DNA of 64,000 bases from Dactylellina haptotyla. Lineage: Eukaryota; Ascomycota; Orbiliomycetes; Orbiliales; Orbiliaceae. The DNA lies in assembly GCA_031310005.1 (NCBI GenBank), contig CM062388.1, positions 1,240,001-1,304,000 on the forward strand, read 5' to 3'. The notes beneath the pieces are model-generated. The model was given only the letters and a program-made list of their open reading frames with translations. It was not told the DNA's origin and did not search any database. The position numbers were made by a program, and so were the translations under genes. This document shows, piece by piece, positions 12,380 through 24,241 of this stretch; position 1 is the stretch's first letter; the number at the start of each line of letters is the position of its first letter.

Positions 12380-14278
12380 GGTCGTGGGAAGGTATTATAT
12401 CCTGCACAGCAGCGATATAGCTAGACGCATGAAATGGCAAGCAGAAAATGACGACGATGAGATGCTGATGATGCTGATGATGACAATTGAGTCGAAAGAT
12501 TGTTTTTTCGGTTGGAAGATGTCGAGCTGACGGCGAATTGGAAAGTGTATCCGCGAAGGGTAACTGTGGCTAGCGAGTGTTTTCGGGTGCGACAACGATA
12601 AAGCGATCGCTTCCTTATCAGCGCCGCGATGAGTTGAGGATGATGCTCTTGTTGGCGATATCACAACGAACCATCGAGGCCAAGAAAGAAGACAGTCGGA
12701 ACTGGATGCGGTAGACGGCCACTCGTCGACGCCAGGCAGCCAGGGAGTGACGATAGATGGTCAGAGGAGCAGAAACTAGTAGTGTCCGCCAGAAATGCTG
12801 AGGAGGGCGTCCGGGGAGGGCCAGGGCCCAATATGAAGTCCGGCGGAGAGGGCGCACGCTGGTGGCGAGCCCACAACAAAGCGTTGCGTTGGAGGTCGCC
12901 ACAGCAACGCCCATCGCCATGCAGATCAGTCGCCCGCCGCAACACGCTGCCCTCTGCCCGTCTTCGCGAATGCCGCACAGCACAACACCCGCAACGCATC
13001 CACAACACACAGACCGCCCGCCGTAAACAAGGTGGCACCGACCACACACGGTTTTCGGTGCTGGTGGGCAGACCGCATGCATCGTCCTCCATCTCATCGA
13101 TGGGCTCAGCGACGCTATCACCAGAGCGGTCAGCCCGTTTTCCGCTCCCGTCATCTCTCTTTCCCGTCGGACAAGAATCCCCCAAAATATATCTTCTTTC
13201 GGGCCTCGTATACCGTAATCATCCACAGCCATGTTTCCGATTCTGCAGATTTGCTATCGAATTCCTCCCGCGATGGTGTGTGGAAAACGTGTGTACATGT
13301 ACATGGACAGGTTCAATTCTAGATCTCCGGGTCTCATCATGAGCACTGTGCGATAAAACTAGTGGTTATTTTTAAGATACTAATCTGGTGACATCGCATT
13401 CATCGCAGCCAGTGCCAAGGCATGATCCCGGGTGAAGCCGCACCATTCAGCGATCGCCGTTCGTAACTCGTATTGGTCCTGGTCATAATATCCTTTGCTA
13501 TGTGACCATCTCCTTCAAATCAGATGGGTAGATGTAGACTCAACAAAAACACCAGCCAAAGATGATATTAATAACAAGCAGCACCAACCACATATGCAAT
13601 CTTAGTAATTCAAAAGTAGGCCGCAAAGCCACGTAACAGGCGACGCCCCCTAGAAATTCCAAAACTCGCTCGGGCTTATGCATCTGTGGGACCACAGAGC
13701 TGTCAGTCATTGGAGATCCAGCCAATGCGCTGTTGTGGAGCTGCCGGTTTGCCGTCTTACTCAGGCCTGCAGCATCACAACCCTCAAGCTTCGCTATTCG
13801 ATGCGGCATATATCAGAAAACAACTATTTAATTACTTCTCAAATAATAATACAGTACCCTTCTAGGTAGACATACGAACAAATTGAGAAATGTTGCACGC
13901 GACGAGCTGCACATGCACATGGTTTTTAATGCGAAAACAGCACAACTTCTGAAATTCGTCTACTCAGATTTTCCTGAAAGAGTCGATCGCATTATATTAC
14001 GCTCAAAATTATTAAACGTCCAAAAAGAATTCAGAATTGCTATCAGACGATGATGCGATTATATCAAATGTTTCCGTATCCGCAGCAAACGCGCAGATAC
14101 CAGATCTGCGCTGCCAACCCGTTTCCCAGCCGTTATCACGCAGCAACAACGGACGTGCATGTATTATTCTGACTCTATTTCAATGCCTCGGAAATGTTTC
14201 GCCACAAACGACCGTTGTTTTATCTTATAATCCATGGTAACGTCCATGCTATACATGGCCCATCGTACATTAGCTGAA

Positions 14279-14314
14279 GATGTTTCCTGGCGAAGCCAGG
14301 TGTTTGGGAACATC
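14279..14314. repeat. Nested inverted repeat / potential hairpin
   Basis: An inner perfect stem CCTGGC-GAA-GCCAGG (14286-14300) sits inside an outer stem GATGTT (14279-14284) paired with AACATC (14309-14314), leaving a small one-sided bulge. It could be a cruciform or a small structured RNA. No gene lies nearby. Confidence 0.5.
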
Positions 14315-15883
14315 GCTTAGGCAGAGTAATCAGCAAGACCCCTTCACGAATCTATGGGGGTGTCCATTCCCTGCACAGAACTCGTTTTAGGGCTGCGCGC
14401 GAACCTGGAACTATTGAAGAAGGAAACAAAGAAAAGGTCTTTGATTCGCCAAAACTTTGTAGTTGTGGGTCGTCTCCTTCAAAAGGTATTTTAAAACTAG
14501 AGAGTTAATTTGCGCAGACCCTGTACAGCTGTGTATTTACAATTGTGGGGTTGGTGTCGTTTTTTCCGCGCTTCGAATTAAAAATTCGCATAAGCACAGG
14601 CGCAGATGCAAAAAAAAGGTCCGGATGACTTCGCATAACACAGACCCAGCCCATGCACGATCGGAGTCAAAGAAAAGCATGATCGTTCAAAACATGGTTG
14701 CAGGCATGTTCTTTTCCCACGTTCCCGGTGCAGAAACCGCTGTCGGATTGGGTGGATTGGTGTCTAAAAGTTAGCTAACGTGATGTTGTCGGTTGGACGA
14801 CAGGGCAAGCACAAATTAACGTTTGAACCAAAGGGTGCTAAGACCGGAGGAGCATAGCGATGCGAAGGCAATGATGGGATGAGCAGCGGTGTTTTACTAA
14901 TGTATCGTCACCAAAGAGAAGAAAAAGGAAAAGGTTGACTCAACATGGACTAGACCCATGTCTGACACAAGGAAGCCTTTCGAAACATGCGACCCCGAAT
15001 AAGGGATCTCGGTATCCTCACGTCCAAATTGTTGCCCGTTGAAAACCTTCCTGTCCTCGCCTCGCTCGGGGTTTTACGTTACGTATGCCTGCATGCGAGC
15101 GATATCGTCTGATATTCTTTGATTGGGTGTTATGTGTATCCATTTCACATTTCTCAAGCAGTCGCACTGATAAGCAAGCGCAGACAACTGGAAGTCTAGG
15201 GTAGGTAATGGGGTTTGAGCGGAGGAGGGAGCTATATGCGAGAAAGATAAGGCTGGTCACCGGATCACCAGCTGGGTAGAATTTAGGTGCATTTTCGTAG
15301 CAGCAAACCAGGCCAATCCATGGTTGTTGGGTCTCCATTGATATCATAGTACCTTAGTTACAACTTAGTGGACCCAGTCGGGTAGTAAAAGGAACTTCGT
15401 ATAAAATTAATGTTTCCTTTTGACGAGAGGAAAAAAAAGAAAGGAAAGAGGAGAAGAAAAAAAGCACTAGTATCACTTCTTTTTTCTTTCGAGAAGCCAT
15501 GGAACAAGCGTCTAGTTTTTGCCCTGGGCCTTGTCGGGGTTCTTTGCTAATTTTTACTTTTCCTCTCTTCGCCCCGGGTACGGAGGTACACTTACGGGAG
15601 CTGCAGTGGTGCGAAATTAGCGGAAGGAACTACTGTGGAACATTATTCTTCGGAGCGAACCTGATATGCCAAACGCCCAAATGCATATGCTCATGCTATC
15701 CTTCGAGGTGTGTCTGTCCCCTGGTTCCCCTGCTCCGATGGCCCGGTGTCTCAACATGCGATTTCAAGGCCCCGATGCAGGACGCAAAGAATATAAATCT
15801 CCCAGCTCGGTCGCTCCTTTTCCCTCTTCTCGATACCACACTCACCACCAACCAAATCCATCTATTAATCAAGCATATAAAGA

Positions 15884-15895
15884 TATATATAAAAG
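15884..15895 (+). promoter_or_regulatory. TATA-like element
   Basis: TATATATAAAAG lies about 220 bp upstream of the ATG of the AIG2-like gene at 16107, with pyrimidine-rich sequence after it. It is a good candidate core promoter. Confidence 0.4.
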
Positions 15896-16106
15896 AGAGC
15901 TAGAGCTCCATTTGATATCAGGCTATTTTCCGTACCACGCCACCAAATATACCTCAACTTTTTTGTGCTCTTTTGCTAGCTACTCAATTCTATATAAATC
16001 CACTATATCTTCAAGCCCACGGCGCTCCGACCCAACCGGCAACTTTTCGCCCAACACCAACACAGTTGAATTGTAGATATCATATCGGCTGAGATATATA
16101 CCCAAA

Positions 16107-17289
16107 ATGACCAACATGGAAGAAGAGACCTTCACCTGCTTTTTCTACGGTAATTACACACACCCCATTACCCAATTGCCTATTTTTTACAGACGGAAAT
16201 GCTGAAAAAATGAATTATTCTAGGAACTTTGATGGCCTTCCCCATCCTCAGCCGAGTCATCTACGGCACCCAGCACCCGGATCCATGGCAGCGAGACCGC
16301 CTCAGGATCCGTCCAGCAATTCTGCACGACCACTGCCGCCACCGTGTCAAGAATGTTGACTACCCAGGCGCTGTCCCAAAGGCTGGCTGCTCAATCCGCG
16401 GTACCGTCGTCGAAGGCCTCTCCAAGATGGATATTGAGCGCCTCGACCATTTCGAAGGTACTGAATACGACCGATTGCAGGTTCAAGTCAATATTCTCGC
16501 CGATGAAAAGGTATTGGACACGAACCGCACGAGCCAGGAGACAGGGGAGACGATCAGAGCGGGTATATATATGTGGACTGAGGGGGCGCAGTATCTGGAA
16601 GATTCTGAGTGGGATTTCGATCACTTTACTAAGCAGAAGCTGAGGAACTGGGTTGGTGATGCGAAGAATTTTGAGTTTCAAGGTTAGTTTTATCAATCCT
16701 GTCTGATTCCTTCGAATGTTCTGGCGGGAATCCAAAACGAAAAAACAGACTTTCCTGTCTAGTTTTCCTTCTGGTGGATTTCATATCGCTCTTTCTCTCT
16801 CTTCCCTGCGAAATTTCAAAATTTCCTGGTGAAATTCCCTTTGTTTCTTTTTTTTTTTTTTTTTCTACTTGCGAAGTCTGGATTCCTTCTTCTTTTTCCG
16901 AAACCAAAGTTATAGATGTTTTGTCGCGCGATCTTGTATTTGCGAAGCAAAGAGTCATAATTTTTAAAAGAACGAAAATATTCAAACTTTTCCTTCGAAG
17001 AAAAGAGAAAAAAAATGACAAAGGGGCGAAAGCATAAAGAAAATCATTTCCGAGAGGAAGATTTTAGCTTTCCCCCCCAGAATAGCTCCCTGGTTATGTT
17101 TTGAGAATTACAGCTCACTTTTCAAGGTTACCTACAGAGTCTGGTACGCCCGACCCAATGGGTGGTCGTTGGTGGGCACGACCAGATGAGGTAGATGCAT
17201 CCGCAGGCTCCGCAGCCGCTGCAACTTCGGCAAAATCTGATACGGCGCCAGGTCAAGCAACGAACAATCTCGAGTCGGAAGGAGTTTAA
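16107..17289 (+). CDS. AIG2-like / gamma-glutamylcyclotransferase-fold protein
   Basis: Exons 16107-16149, 16224-16682 and 17138-17289 give 217 residues. The N-terminus has the family glycine loop CFFYGTLM (residues 11-18, split by intron 1). HFEGTEYDR near residue 92 carries the glutamate that acts as general base in gamma-glutamylcyclotransferases. The domain ends around FEFQ. A low-complexity tail with DPMGGRWW follows, comparable to tails of fungal AIG2 family members. The second intron is long for this window (455 nt). An alternative acceptor at 17113 also keeps frame and would add eight residues. The enzymatic substrate is not predictable; fungal members are mostly uncharacterised. Confidence 0.8.
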
Positions 17290-18347
17290 CGCTCCCATTT
17301 TCTCGCCTCTCTTCAAAAACGACTGGACTGGACCAGACTGGGCCTTTTTGCTACAAGTTATATGGCCCGCCGGATCACGCATATTGCCGCATCAACCCAA
17401 ACGAGCCTGGCACGGGTGCCCATAATAGTGATATCCCTCCTTTTCCTTTTGGTCCGTAATGATAAGGTGTTTTATCTTTTTTTTTCCCTCGTGCGTTTTT
17501 CTTTCGCTATCATCTTGGGGTTATACTTTTACAATAGGGATTAGAACGGGAATTGCATAGCTTTCGGACTTTTTTTTCTTTCTTTCTTTTCTGTTTTTGC
17601 AGCTTTCGGGTTTGCTATCCGTTTTGTTCGATATACTCTCAATTGCGGTTTTTGGATTAGACCTTGTCTTCTTTTCTGGCCTGTTCTCGGATTCTTCACT
17701 TTGCATAGCATTTTCAATACCTCTCTCCCATAGCCTGCTGTTTTCGCTTTCTTCGTGTTCTTGATTCTTGGTGTTTTTCCTTCTGCCTTTAGACGGACTG
17801 TCGTCATATGATTATAATTACTATTTTATACCACATAGATTTCATTATTCGCACTTTCCACACACTTCTCGCACTGCTGTTCTATTTGATCGATCTTGCA
17901 TTTGGGGATTTGCGGTGGATTCGTTTCAGCAATGGAGATTTTCGCCTCCTTTCGTTCGCGTCCGCTTTGCTTGATGTGGTGCCCCTGCCGATTAATCTCA
18001 TGATGATGATGGCGATATTTAGTAGAATAGAATAGATTAGGACTCGAGCTTATAGAATTATAATAGAAACCAGGGTATAGCTCCGCGATAGAAAGTAAGT
18101 TTGCTGTGCATTGCATCGTGCAGCGAGCTCTTTTGATACAACCGTCGCGTGGCGGTTTGGTTAGCCTTGCCGGCCAGCTGCGGCAGCAGCTTAACCTTCC
18201 CGCTTCCAAGTTCCCCCAACACCACCACCACCGCTTCCTTCATGGCTAGCTGGCCTATCGCCACACGGTCCTAATCCTCAATCTCACGCCCGCCCTCTCC
18301 CCAAAGAGAACGATCGAAAGGAAGAAGGACGGAAAAGGACAATTGAA
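17290..18347. other. Intergenic region upstream of COG2
   Basis: T-rich and pyrimidine-rich sequence with no coding ORF. Presumably the 3' UTR of the AIG2-like gene and the promoter of COG2. Confidence 0.5.
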
Positions 18348-19229
18348 ATGGCCACGATGTACAAACCGCGGAATAATCTCCTCCTTTCCGACTCGGACGA
18401 GGAAGACAACGACTTCTCCACACTTCCCTTCCCGCAGCCGCTCCCACGGTCCGCGTTCACAACCCCGGATTTTTCCGCGTCCGCATACCTCGCAACCCTT
18501 CACCGGCACCAGACCCTCGAAGACCTACGCTCCGAACTCCGCACGCGCTCCCAGGACCTCGAACGTGAGCTTGTCGAGCTCGTCAACCGGGACTATGCCG
18601 ATTTCGTTGGTCTGGGTAGTTCCCTCCGGGGTGGGGAAGGCAAAGTGAACGACCTGAAGCTCGGGGTGATGGGGTTCGCGAAGGAAGTGCAGACGGTTAA
18701 GGATAAAGTCGTCAAAGTCGCGGGGGAGATGGAAAAGGAGATGGTGGCGAAGAAGGAGGTGTTGAAGAAGAAGGCCCTGGCGAGGAATCTCTTGACGTTC
18801 GAGACTAGGCTGTCCCAGCTTGAGTCCTTGCTGCTGATTAAAGACCAGCAGGCGGACGAGGCGATTCTGTATACTCTCGACCTGGACGATACCTCGAATA
18901 GCTCCCTGACCTCTCTGCCGCGACTGCAGAAGCTTGCTACATCATTTCTATATCTGCAGCATGTGTTGGGCAAGATTCCGCCGGGGAACCCTTTTGTAAA
19001 AGCGCAGAGTGACAGGGTTGAGCAGGCACGGCAGACTCTATCCGATGATTTGTCGAGGGCGCTGAGGGAGGTCAGAGTCGAACTAAAAGATGAAGATTTG
19101 ACTCAAGAAGAACGGACGAAACTCGAGAGGCGCCTGGTGGATATCATGAAACTATGGAGCGACGTGGGTAATACGGAGGACGCTGTTAGAACGCTGAGGG
19201 ACAAGCGGATGTCCTCAATCAAAGCCTGA
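18348..19229 (+). CDS. COG2: Conserved oligomeric Golgi complex subunit 2
   Basis: A single exon of 293 residues. The N-terminus has an acidic serine patch (SDSDEED) followed by FTTPDFSASAYLATL, and then the pattern LEDLRSELRTRSQDLERELVELVNRDYADFV, which is the typical COG2 N-terminal domain. Long alpha-helical and coiled-coil stretches follow. Many fungal COG2 proteins are short like this one compared with the animal subunit. It is a lobe A component of the COG tethering complex in retrograde intra-Golgi transport. It ends 173 bp before the convergent uL1m gene. Confidence 0.85.
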   Translation: MATMYKPRNNLLLSDSDEEDNDFSTLPFPQPLPRSAFTTPDFSASAYLATLHRHQTLEDLRSELRTRSQDLERELVELVNRDYADFVGLGSSLRGGEGKVNDLKLGVMGFAKEVQTVKDKVVKVAGEMEKEMVAKKEVLKKKALARNLLTFETRLSQLESLLLIKDQQADEAILYTLDLDDTSNSSLTSLPRLQKLATSFLYLQHVLGKIPPGNPFVKAQSDRVEQARQTLSDDLSRALREVRVELKDEDLTQEERTKLERRLVDIMKLWSDVGNTEDAVRTLRDKRMSSIKA

Positions 19230-19402
19230 TATCTTGAAGAGGGCTCACTCTAGTTACGCCTCATGATACCAACGATTGAAACGGGAATCCTCTTTATCTT
19301 ATATTATGTACAATTTTTCTAGATACCCAATACATATAGACATATAATGATACATACGACCACAAATAACTTCCCAACCAGCCTCGAATCATAGGTAATC
19401 TT

Positions 19403-20526
19403 CTAAAGAGCAACCATTTTCTCAGCCCCAGCCGCCTCATCAACTTGGATCGGGGAGTTGATAATTGCTGCTTCGGCCTCAGCTGCCGCGGCCTCAGAGA
19501 CCTCGGGAATCTTGCCGACGTCGCTTCTGAATTCACCGCTCAAACTGAATGCAGGGCTGTTCGTGCTACTCAGCACAACTTCGTTGATCCGCTTATCGAA
19601 ATCTTCAATCCTTGCCAGATCTTTGCCAAACTGCTCGACGAAGGCCTTGACGTTGTCTCTCACTTCTTCTGGGGTAAACGACAATTGGGCGATGGCGATT
19701 CTGACGACGCCTTGACGTTCACGGTATTCGGAGGCACCAATCATGGCTTGGATGGCGGTGCTAACATCACCAACGACGGTGCCAGTCTTAGGGGACGGCA
19801 TTAAGCCTTTGGGACCGAGGACACGGCCGAGATTGGCTTTCTGGAGGGTCGGAAAGAAGTTTGTGTGGCAGATGATCCGGTCGTAGTTGAGATCGGCTCC
19901 GTTTTTGATCTATGATGAGAAAATTAGATCTCAACTTTAGCTAACTGCATTTTTTTCGATGTGGAATACATGGAAAAAGAAGAAACCAAGATAGGTTATC
20001 TTACCTCCTCCAAAAGCTCCGTAGACCCAACAGCTACGGCACCTGCCTGTCTAGCAGCTTCAGCTTGCTTTCCCTCCGCGAAGACACAAATCCTAACATC
20101 GGTCTTTACAGCCTTGGGCAGCTGAATCCTGCTCTTTACTGTGGGTCCGTTCTTGAGGGTGTGGATCTTGATCGCTAGATCGTACTTCATCTGGCGCTGG
20201 TCGTTGCCTACTTCAAAAGCACGAATGTAGCGTATGGCGTCCATTAATGCGAATTTGGGACTGTCGGCATGGTTCCAGATCTTGAAGTGGGTCTTGACCT
20301 TCTTCTTCTTGACTTGTTTAGAGGTACGAGCTTTGGCGCGGTTAATGGCGCCACCGCCGGCGAGGGGCTGAGGAGTAGTCGAGAAGCATTGCGATAGTGT
20401 TAGAGGGGCGTGTATGGCTGGGAGGAGTCGGAGTCGGTGGGTGGAGGTGGAAGGGGCGATTCTGAGGAGTGTCGATGGCGCCGACCTGGCGAGGCAGGAG
20501 CGGCATATCGAGAGCGATGAGGCCAT
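19403..20526 (-). CDS. MRPL1: Mitochondrial large ribosomal subunit protein uL1m
   Basis: Exons 20526-20005 and 19909-19403 (phase 0 intron with donor GTAAGA) give 342 residues. The first ~55 residues are basic and Ser/Thr/Leu-rich with an RLRLLPAIHAP-like presequence and a likely cleavage near CFSTTP. The L1 fold follows, with conserved KTDVRICVFAEG and the hallmark GRVLGPKGLMPSPKTGTV loop that contacts rRNA. It belongs to the L1 stalk of the mitoribosome, which helps release deacylated tRNA. It diverges from SRP54 across a 599 bp shared promoter. Confidence 0.93.
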
Positions 20527-21125
20527 TGCGGTCGGCTGGTGCGGCCAATCGACCGCCTATTCGTCGGAGGGTCGTCTCTTCGTTTGGGATTTGGGTCGGA
20601 GCGGGTTATAATGTCAATCGCATCTTAACAGGCCGAACTTGAAAGGAACTTGAAAGGAACTTGAAGATTTGAAGATGTGGCGGTGTTGGTGGAGGATGAG
20701 ATTTTTCCCGCAACGGCTTTTTGGCGGTGCATCGCTTCGGCGCCACTTGCGGCAAGGGCCTCTCCACCGCAGAGCAGACGGGCTTATGTACACGGAGCTA
20801 CGCAGCTTGGAGACTGGGCGATGCAGACGGTCCGTCTATATAGTAATCGATATACACAATCTATATTATATAAATGCATACAAATATGTGAATGTGAATA
20901 CAATACAATTATATAAGCATCGGCCAGTTCGTTGGGTTGGCGTTGTATCGACGACGCTCGTCCGACCTCACTTGCCACACTTCCTCAACCGGCCAACAGC
21001 AAGCCAGCTCCCCAACTACCCGCCGACTCAGCTACGCCCACTCCGACAACCTCCTCGACCCCCCCGTGGAAAGACACATCGACTGCTAACGTCCGGCTGG
21101 TGCATCCGTCTGCTCCTCCACCGCC
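20527..21125. other. Bidirectional promoter region between uL1m and SRP54
   Basis: No gene. The middle is rich in short AT/TATA-like stretches (about 20840-20915), and the side next to SRP54 is C-rich. Confidence 0.5.
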
Positions 21126-22787
21126 ATGGTTCTCGCAGACCTCGGCCGGCGGATCAATGCCGCCGTCCACGATCTCACCCATTCAAACCTCGTTGACGAG
21201 AAGGCCTTCGACAGCATGATCAAGGAAATCGGCAACGCCCTCGTCGAAGCCGATGTCAACGTCAAGCTCGTCGCCTCCCTGCGTAAATCCATCAGACAGA
21301 CCGTCAACTTCAAGGAGCTCGGCCCCGGCGTCAACAAGAAGCGCATCATCCAAAAGGCCGTCTTTGACGAACTCTGCCGCCTCGTCGACTCCCATTCCGA
21401 ACCCTACAAGCCGAAGAAGGGCAAAGCGAATGTCATCATGTTTGTTGGACTGCAGGGTTCCGGAAAGACGACCACCTGTACGAAGCTCGCCAGGTGGTAC
21501 AACGCTCGTGGGTTCAAAGCCTGTCTCGTCTGCGCGGATACCTTCAGAGCCGGTGCCTTTGACCAGTTGAAGCAGAACGCGACGAAAGCAAAGGTCCCCT
21601 ACTACGGCTCGTACACCGAAACCGACCCCGTAAAAGTTGCGAAGGCCGGTGTCGACAAGTTCAAGAAGGAGCGCTTCGAGATCATCATAGTAGATACCTC
21701 GGGAAGACACAGGCAGGAGGCGGAACTCTTCGCGGAGATGGTACAGATTCAGGAGGCAGTACAGCCCGATCAGACCATCATGGTGTTGGATGCGAGCATA
21801 GGTCAGCAAGCGGAGGCCCAGAGCAAGGCCTTCAAAGAGAGTGCGGATTTCGGTGCTATCGTCATCACAAAGACGGATGGTAACGCGGCCGGTGGTGGTG
21901 CTATATCTGCGTGGGTACACCCCGTTCATCGCCCCACCCTGGAATTCCATTCGAAGCTAACACCGTCACAGCGTCGCGGCGACAAAAACACCCATAGTTT
22001 TTATTGGTACCGGTGAACACATATTAGATATGGAGAAATTCGAACCCCAGAGGTACATCTCGAAGCTATTAGGGATGGGTGATATGCAGGGCTTGGTCGA
22101 ACACGTTCAGTCGTTAAAACTCGACCAAAAAGATACCATGAAACACATCGCGGAGGGTATATTTAGTAAGAAATCCTATTCACATAGATGTCTACACTGG
22201 GAGGACAAAATGTTGTGCTAACTACCGTAACAGCCGTGCGTGATCTCCGAGACCAGTTGAACAATATCATGAAAATGGGCCCTCTTTCTAAGATGGCTGG
22301 TATGATTCCCGGCTTATCGAACCTCATGGGCGACGTCGGCGACGAGGAGGGTAGCATGAAGCTAAAGCGTATGATGTATATAATGGACAGTATGACTACT
22401 AAAGAGCTCGACTCGGATGGCAAGATGTTTGTGCAACAACCAGAGCGGATGACAAGAGTAGCACGCGGCTCGGGTACTTCGGTACGGGAGGTAGAGGATG
22501 TGCTCACACAGCACAAAATGATGGCACAGATGGCGAAGAAGATGAAGGGCGGCATGAAAGCTATGCAGCAGGGAGGAATGGGAAGAGGTGCACCGAATCC
22601 GCAGCAATTAGCCGCGATGCAGAAGAGGATGCAGGCTATGGGCGCCGGGGGTGCCGGTCCCGGAGGAATGGATATGGCATCGATGATGCGGGCGATGGGA
22701 GCTGCTGGCGGTCCTGGAGGAATGGATATGAGTAAAATGATGTCGCAGGTGGCTTCGATGATGGGTGGCGGTGGCATGCGTCGGTAG
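21126..22787 (+). CDS. SRP54: Signal recognition particle 54 kDa subunit
   Basis: Exons 21126-21910, 21972-22165 and 22234-22787 join exactly to 510 residues, normal for the family. The N domain (residues 1-~95) begins [13 protein letters not shown]. The G domain shows the P-loop [13 protein letters not shown] at residue ~108, [14 protein letters not shown], the DTSGRH motif and [12 protein letters not shown]. The closing GTGEH element is restored only after intron 1 is removed. The methionine-rich M domain (from ~residue 320) contains [12 protein letters not shown] and ends in a Gly/Met tail. The protein binds signal sequences and SRP RNA and delivers ribosomes to the ER receptor. SPC3, acting later in the same route, lies about 23 kb away and is not linked functionally by position. 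Confidence 0.97.
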
Positions 22788-22893
22788 GGGAGGTGCTTAT
22801 GTTGAATCTTAAGACCCTTTTTTCTTCTAATTATACCCAACTTATAATTACAGTTTGATATAATGCTGCGATTGTGAATATTTATGTTGGATA

Positions 22894-23965
22894 TTACAAG
22901 CTGTTTCTCTCATCAATGGTTACCACCACGCCATCGGTATTTTCGCTCCTGTCCACAACTCCTGCATCCTTCAGTATATCGATCACATTCTCCACCATTG
23001 CGAGATCCACCTGCTTGACATCATCTGCAAATTGCACACCCTTCCTCCATTCCTTTGCATCTTCCTCGCTATACTCCAAGTTACTGGTGATCCAATTTAT
23101 ACCTTCGTCGTGGTTCGCCTTGAAATGCGCAATTCCCTTATTCACACCGTCCAAGAAGTCACTTAACCGTGGGTCCTTAGACTCTACTAGCCCAGTGTCC
23201 GCGGTAATCAACCATGATGGCCAAGGGGTATAAATTTCTCCAATCCTCCTGATCTCTCCGGAGTCGTAGAACTTCTTCGACGTAAAGTGCTCCCACCTGT
23301 TCCCTTAATGTAAGCAAAATCACTCCACATCAAACCTTTCATCTTTGAGGGACGACAAGAAGAAAGGAAAGCATACATAAAAGCGTCAGCATCCCCACTG
23401 TTAACGGCATCCCTCAGTCTTTTAAAATTATCCAAAACTACAAACTCGAAGGGCTCCTTCTTCCCTTCCGCGGACCTGGAAATCCATCCATTCTGCTTTG
23501 CTAGCACAAAACTCATAATGTAACTCCCGCTGCCAATCCGGCTGATACCCACCTTTCCGTTGCCCTCTAAGCTCTCCACCGTCGTATCTCTATTCGCACC
23601 CGCGCTGATAGCCCAGCACAGCGGCGACGCGACGTACTGTCCGATAACCTTGTACCACGATGCCTTCGCGGATCCCTTGATGCCTGCCACCCAGCCCTCT
23701 GTTAGACCAACTGCGACGTCGATTTCATGTGATTTGAGAGATTGAATCATGTGGCCTGTGCCAGAGGGGAAGGGGTGGAAGGTAACGGTGGTTGAAGCAT
23801 AGTATTTGTGGAGCTGGGCGAGATGGAGGGGGGTAGAGAAGTGTTCTATAGTGGGGGCGGGGCAGATGTTAGCGTATATACCGATGCATTGAAATTGCTC
23901 GAGGAATGGCAGGGTGTACCAGGGACGTAGCCCACACGGAGCGGTTCAGATGGAGCGGATGCCAT
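22894..23965 (-). CDS. SsuA/THI5-like periplasmic-binding-fold protein (Ca3427-type)
   Basis: Exons 23965-23920, 23845-23377 and 23296-22894 join in frame to 305 residues. The start MASAPSEPLRVGYVP is followed by HFSTPLHLAQL, typical of the first strand and helix of SsuA/THI5 ligand-binding domains. Then come EIDVAVGLTEGW, VGISRIGSGSYIM and PWPSWLITADTG. The domain length equals bacterial periplasmic solute-binding proteins, but there is no signal peptide, so it is probably cytosolic. It resembles the structurally known Candida albicans Ca3427 orphan group rather than true THI5 (no THI5 active-site motif is evident to me). The ligand is unknown. It lies tail to tail with SRP54, 106 bp apart. 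Confidence 0.75.
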
Positions 23966-24241
23966 TTTTGTCCAATCCTCTAAATAGATATCGTATAAAG
24001 TTGTGACTACGGATCGATATGGTCTGCTACGTGATAAAAGACGTTGGATTTTGGAGGTTTTGTGTTGAAATTATTGGGCTTTCTTAAACTTCGACGTTCG
24101 GGTATCAGCGGTCTACGAGGTACAAATCAAGTAGGATATACCGGTGCCGAAGGGAACGCGAGTGCGCTAATTTTCAAAATTGTATGTACATTCACTTTAA
24201 TGACGGCTATGCTAATAGTAATTTGGCTTCTAAAATGCCAT

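Larger units (their letters stand above)
12380..16106. other. Long gene-poor region between CYK3 and the AIG2-like gene
   Basis: About 3.7 kb without a supportable gene. The first kilobase is GC-richer and holds overlapping minus-strand ORFs of up to 204 codons that look like compositional artefacts and probably lie in the CYK3 leader/promoter. The rest is AT-richer with scattered stops. A nested inverted repeat lies at 14279-14314 and a TATA-like element at 15884-15895. I recognise no transposon remnants. Confidence 0.5.

Noticed and set aside
12618-13232. Overlapping minus-strand ORFs of 204 and 174 codons upstream of CYK3
   Set aside because: Composition is Arg/Cys/Pro-rich without motifs, two frames are open at once, and they lie in GC-rich leader sequence.
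13231-13360. Short plus-strand ORF beginning MFPILQICYRIPP
   Set aside because: About 42 codons, no similarity, no splice partner found; cannot be supported.
21183-21950. 255-codon minus-strand ORF opposite SRP54
   Set aside because: It is the antisense shadow of a strongly conserved coding exon; codon bias of SRP54 keeps the reverse frame open.
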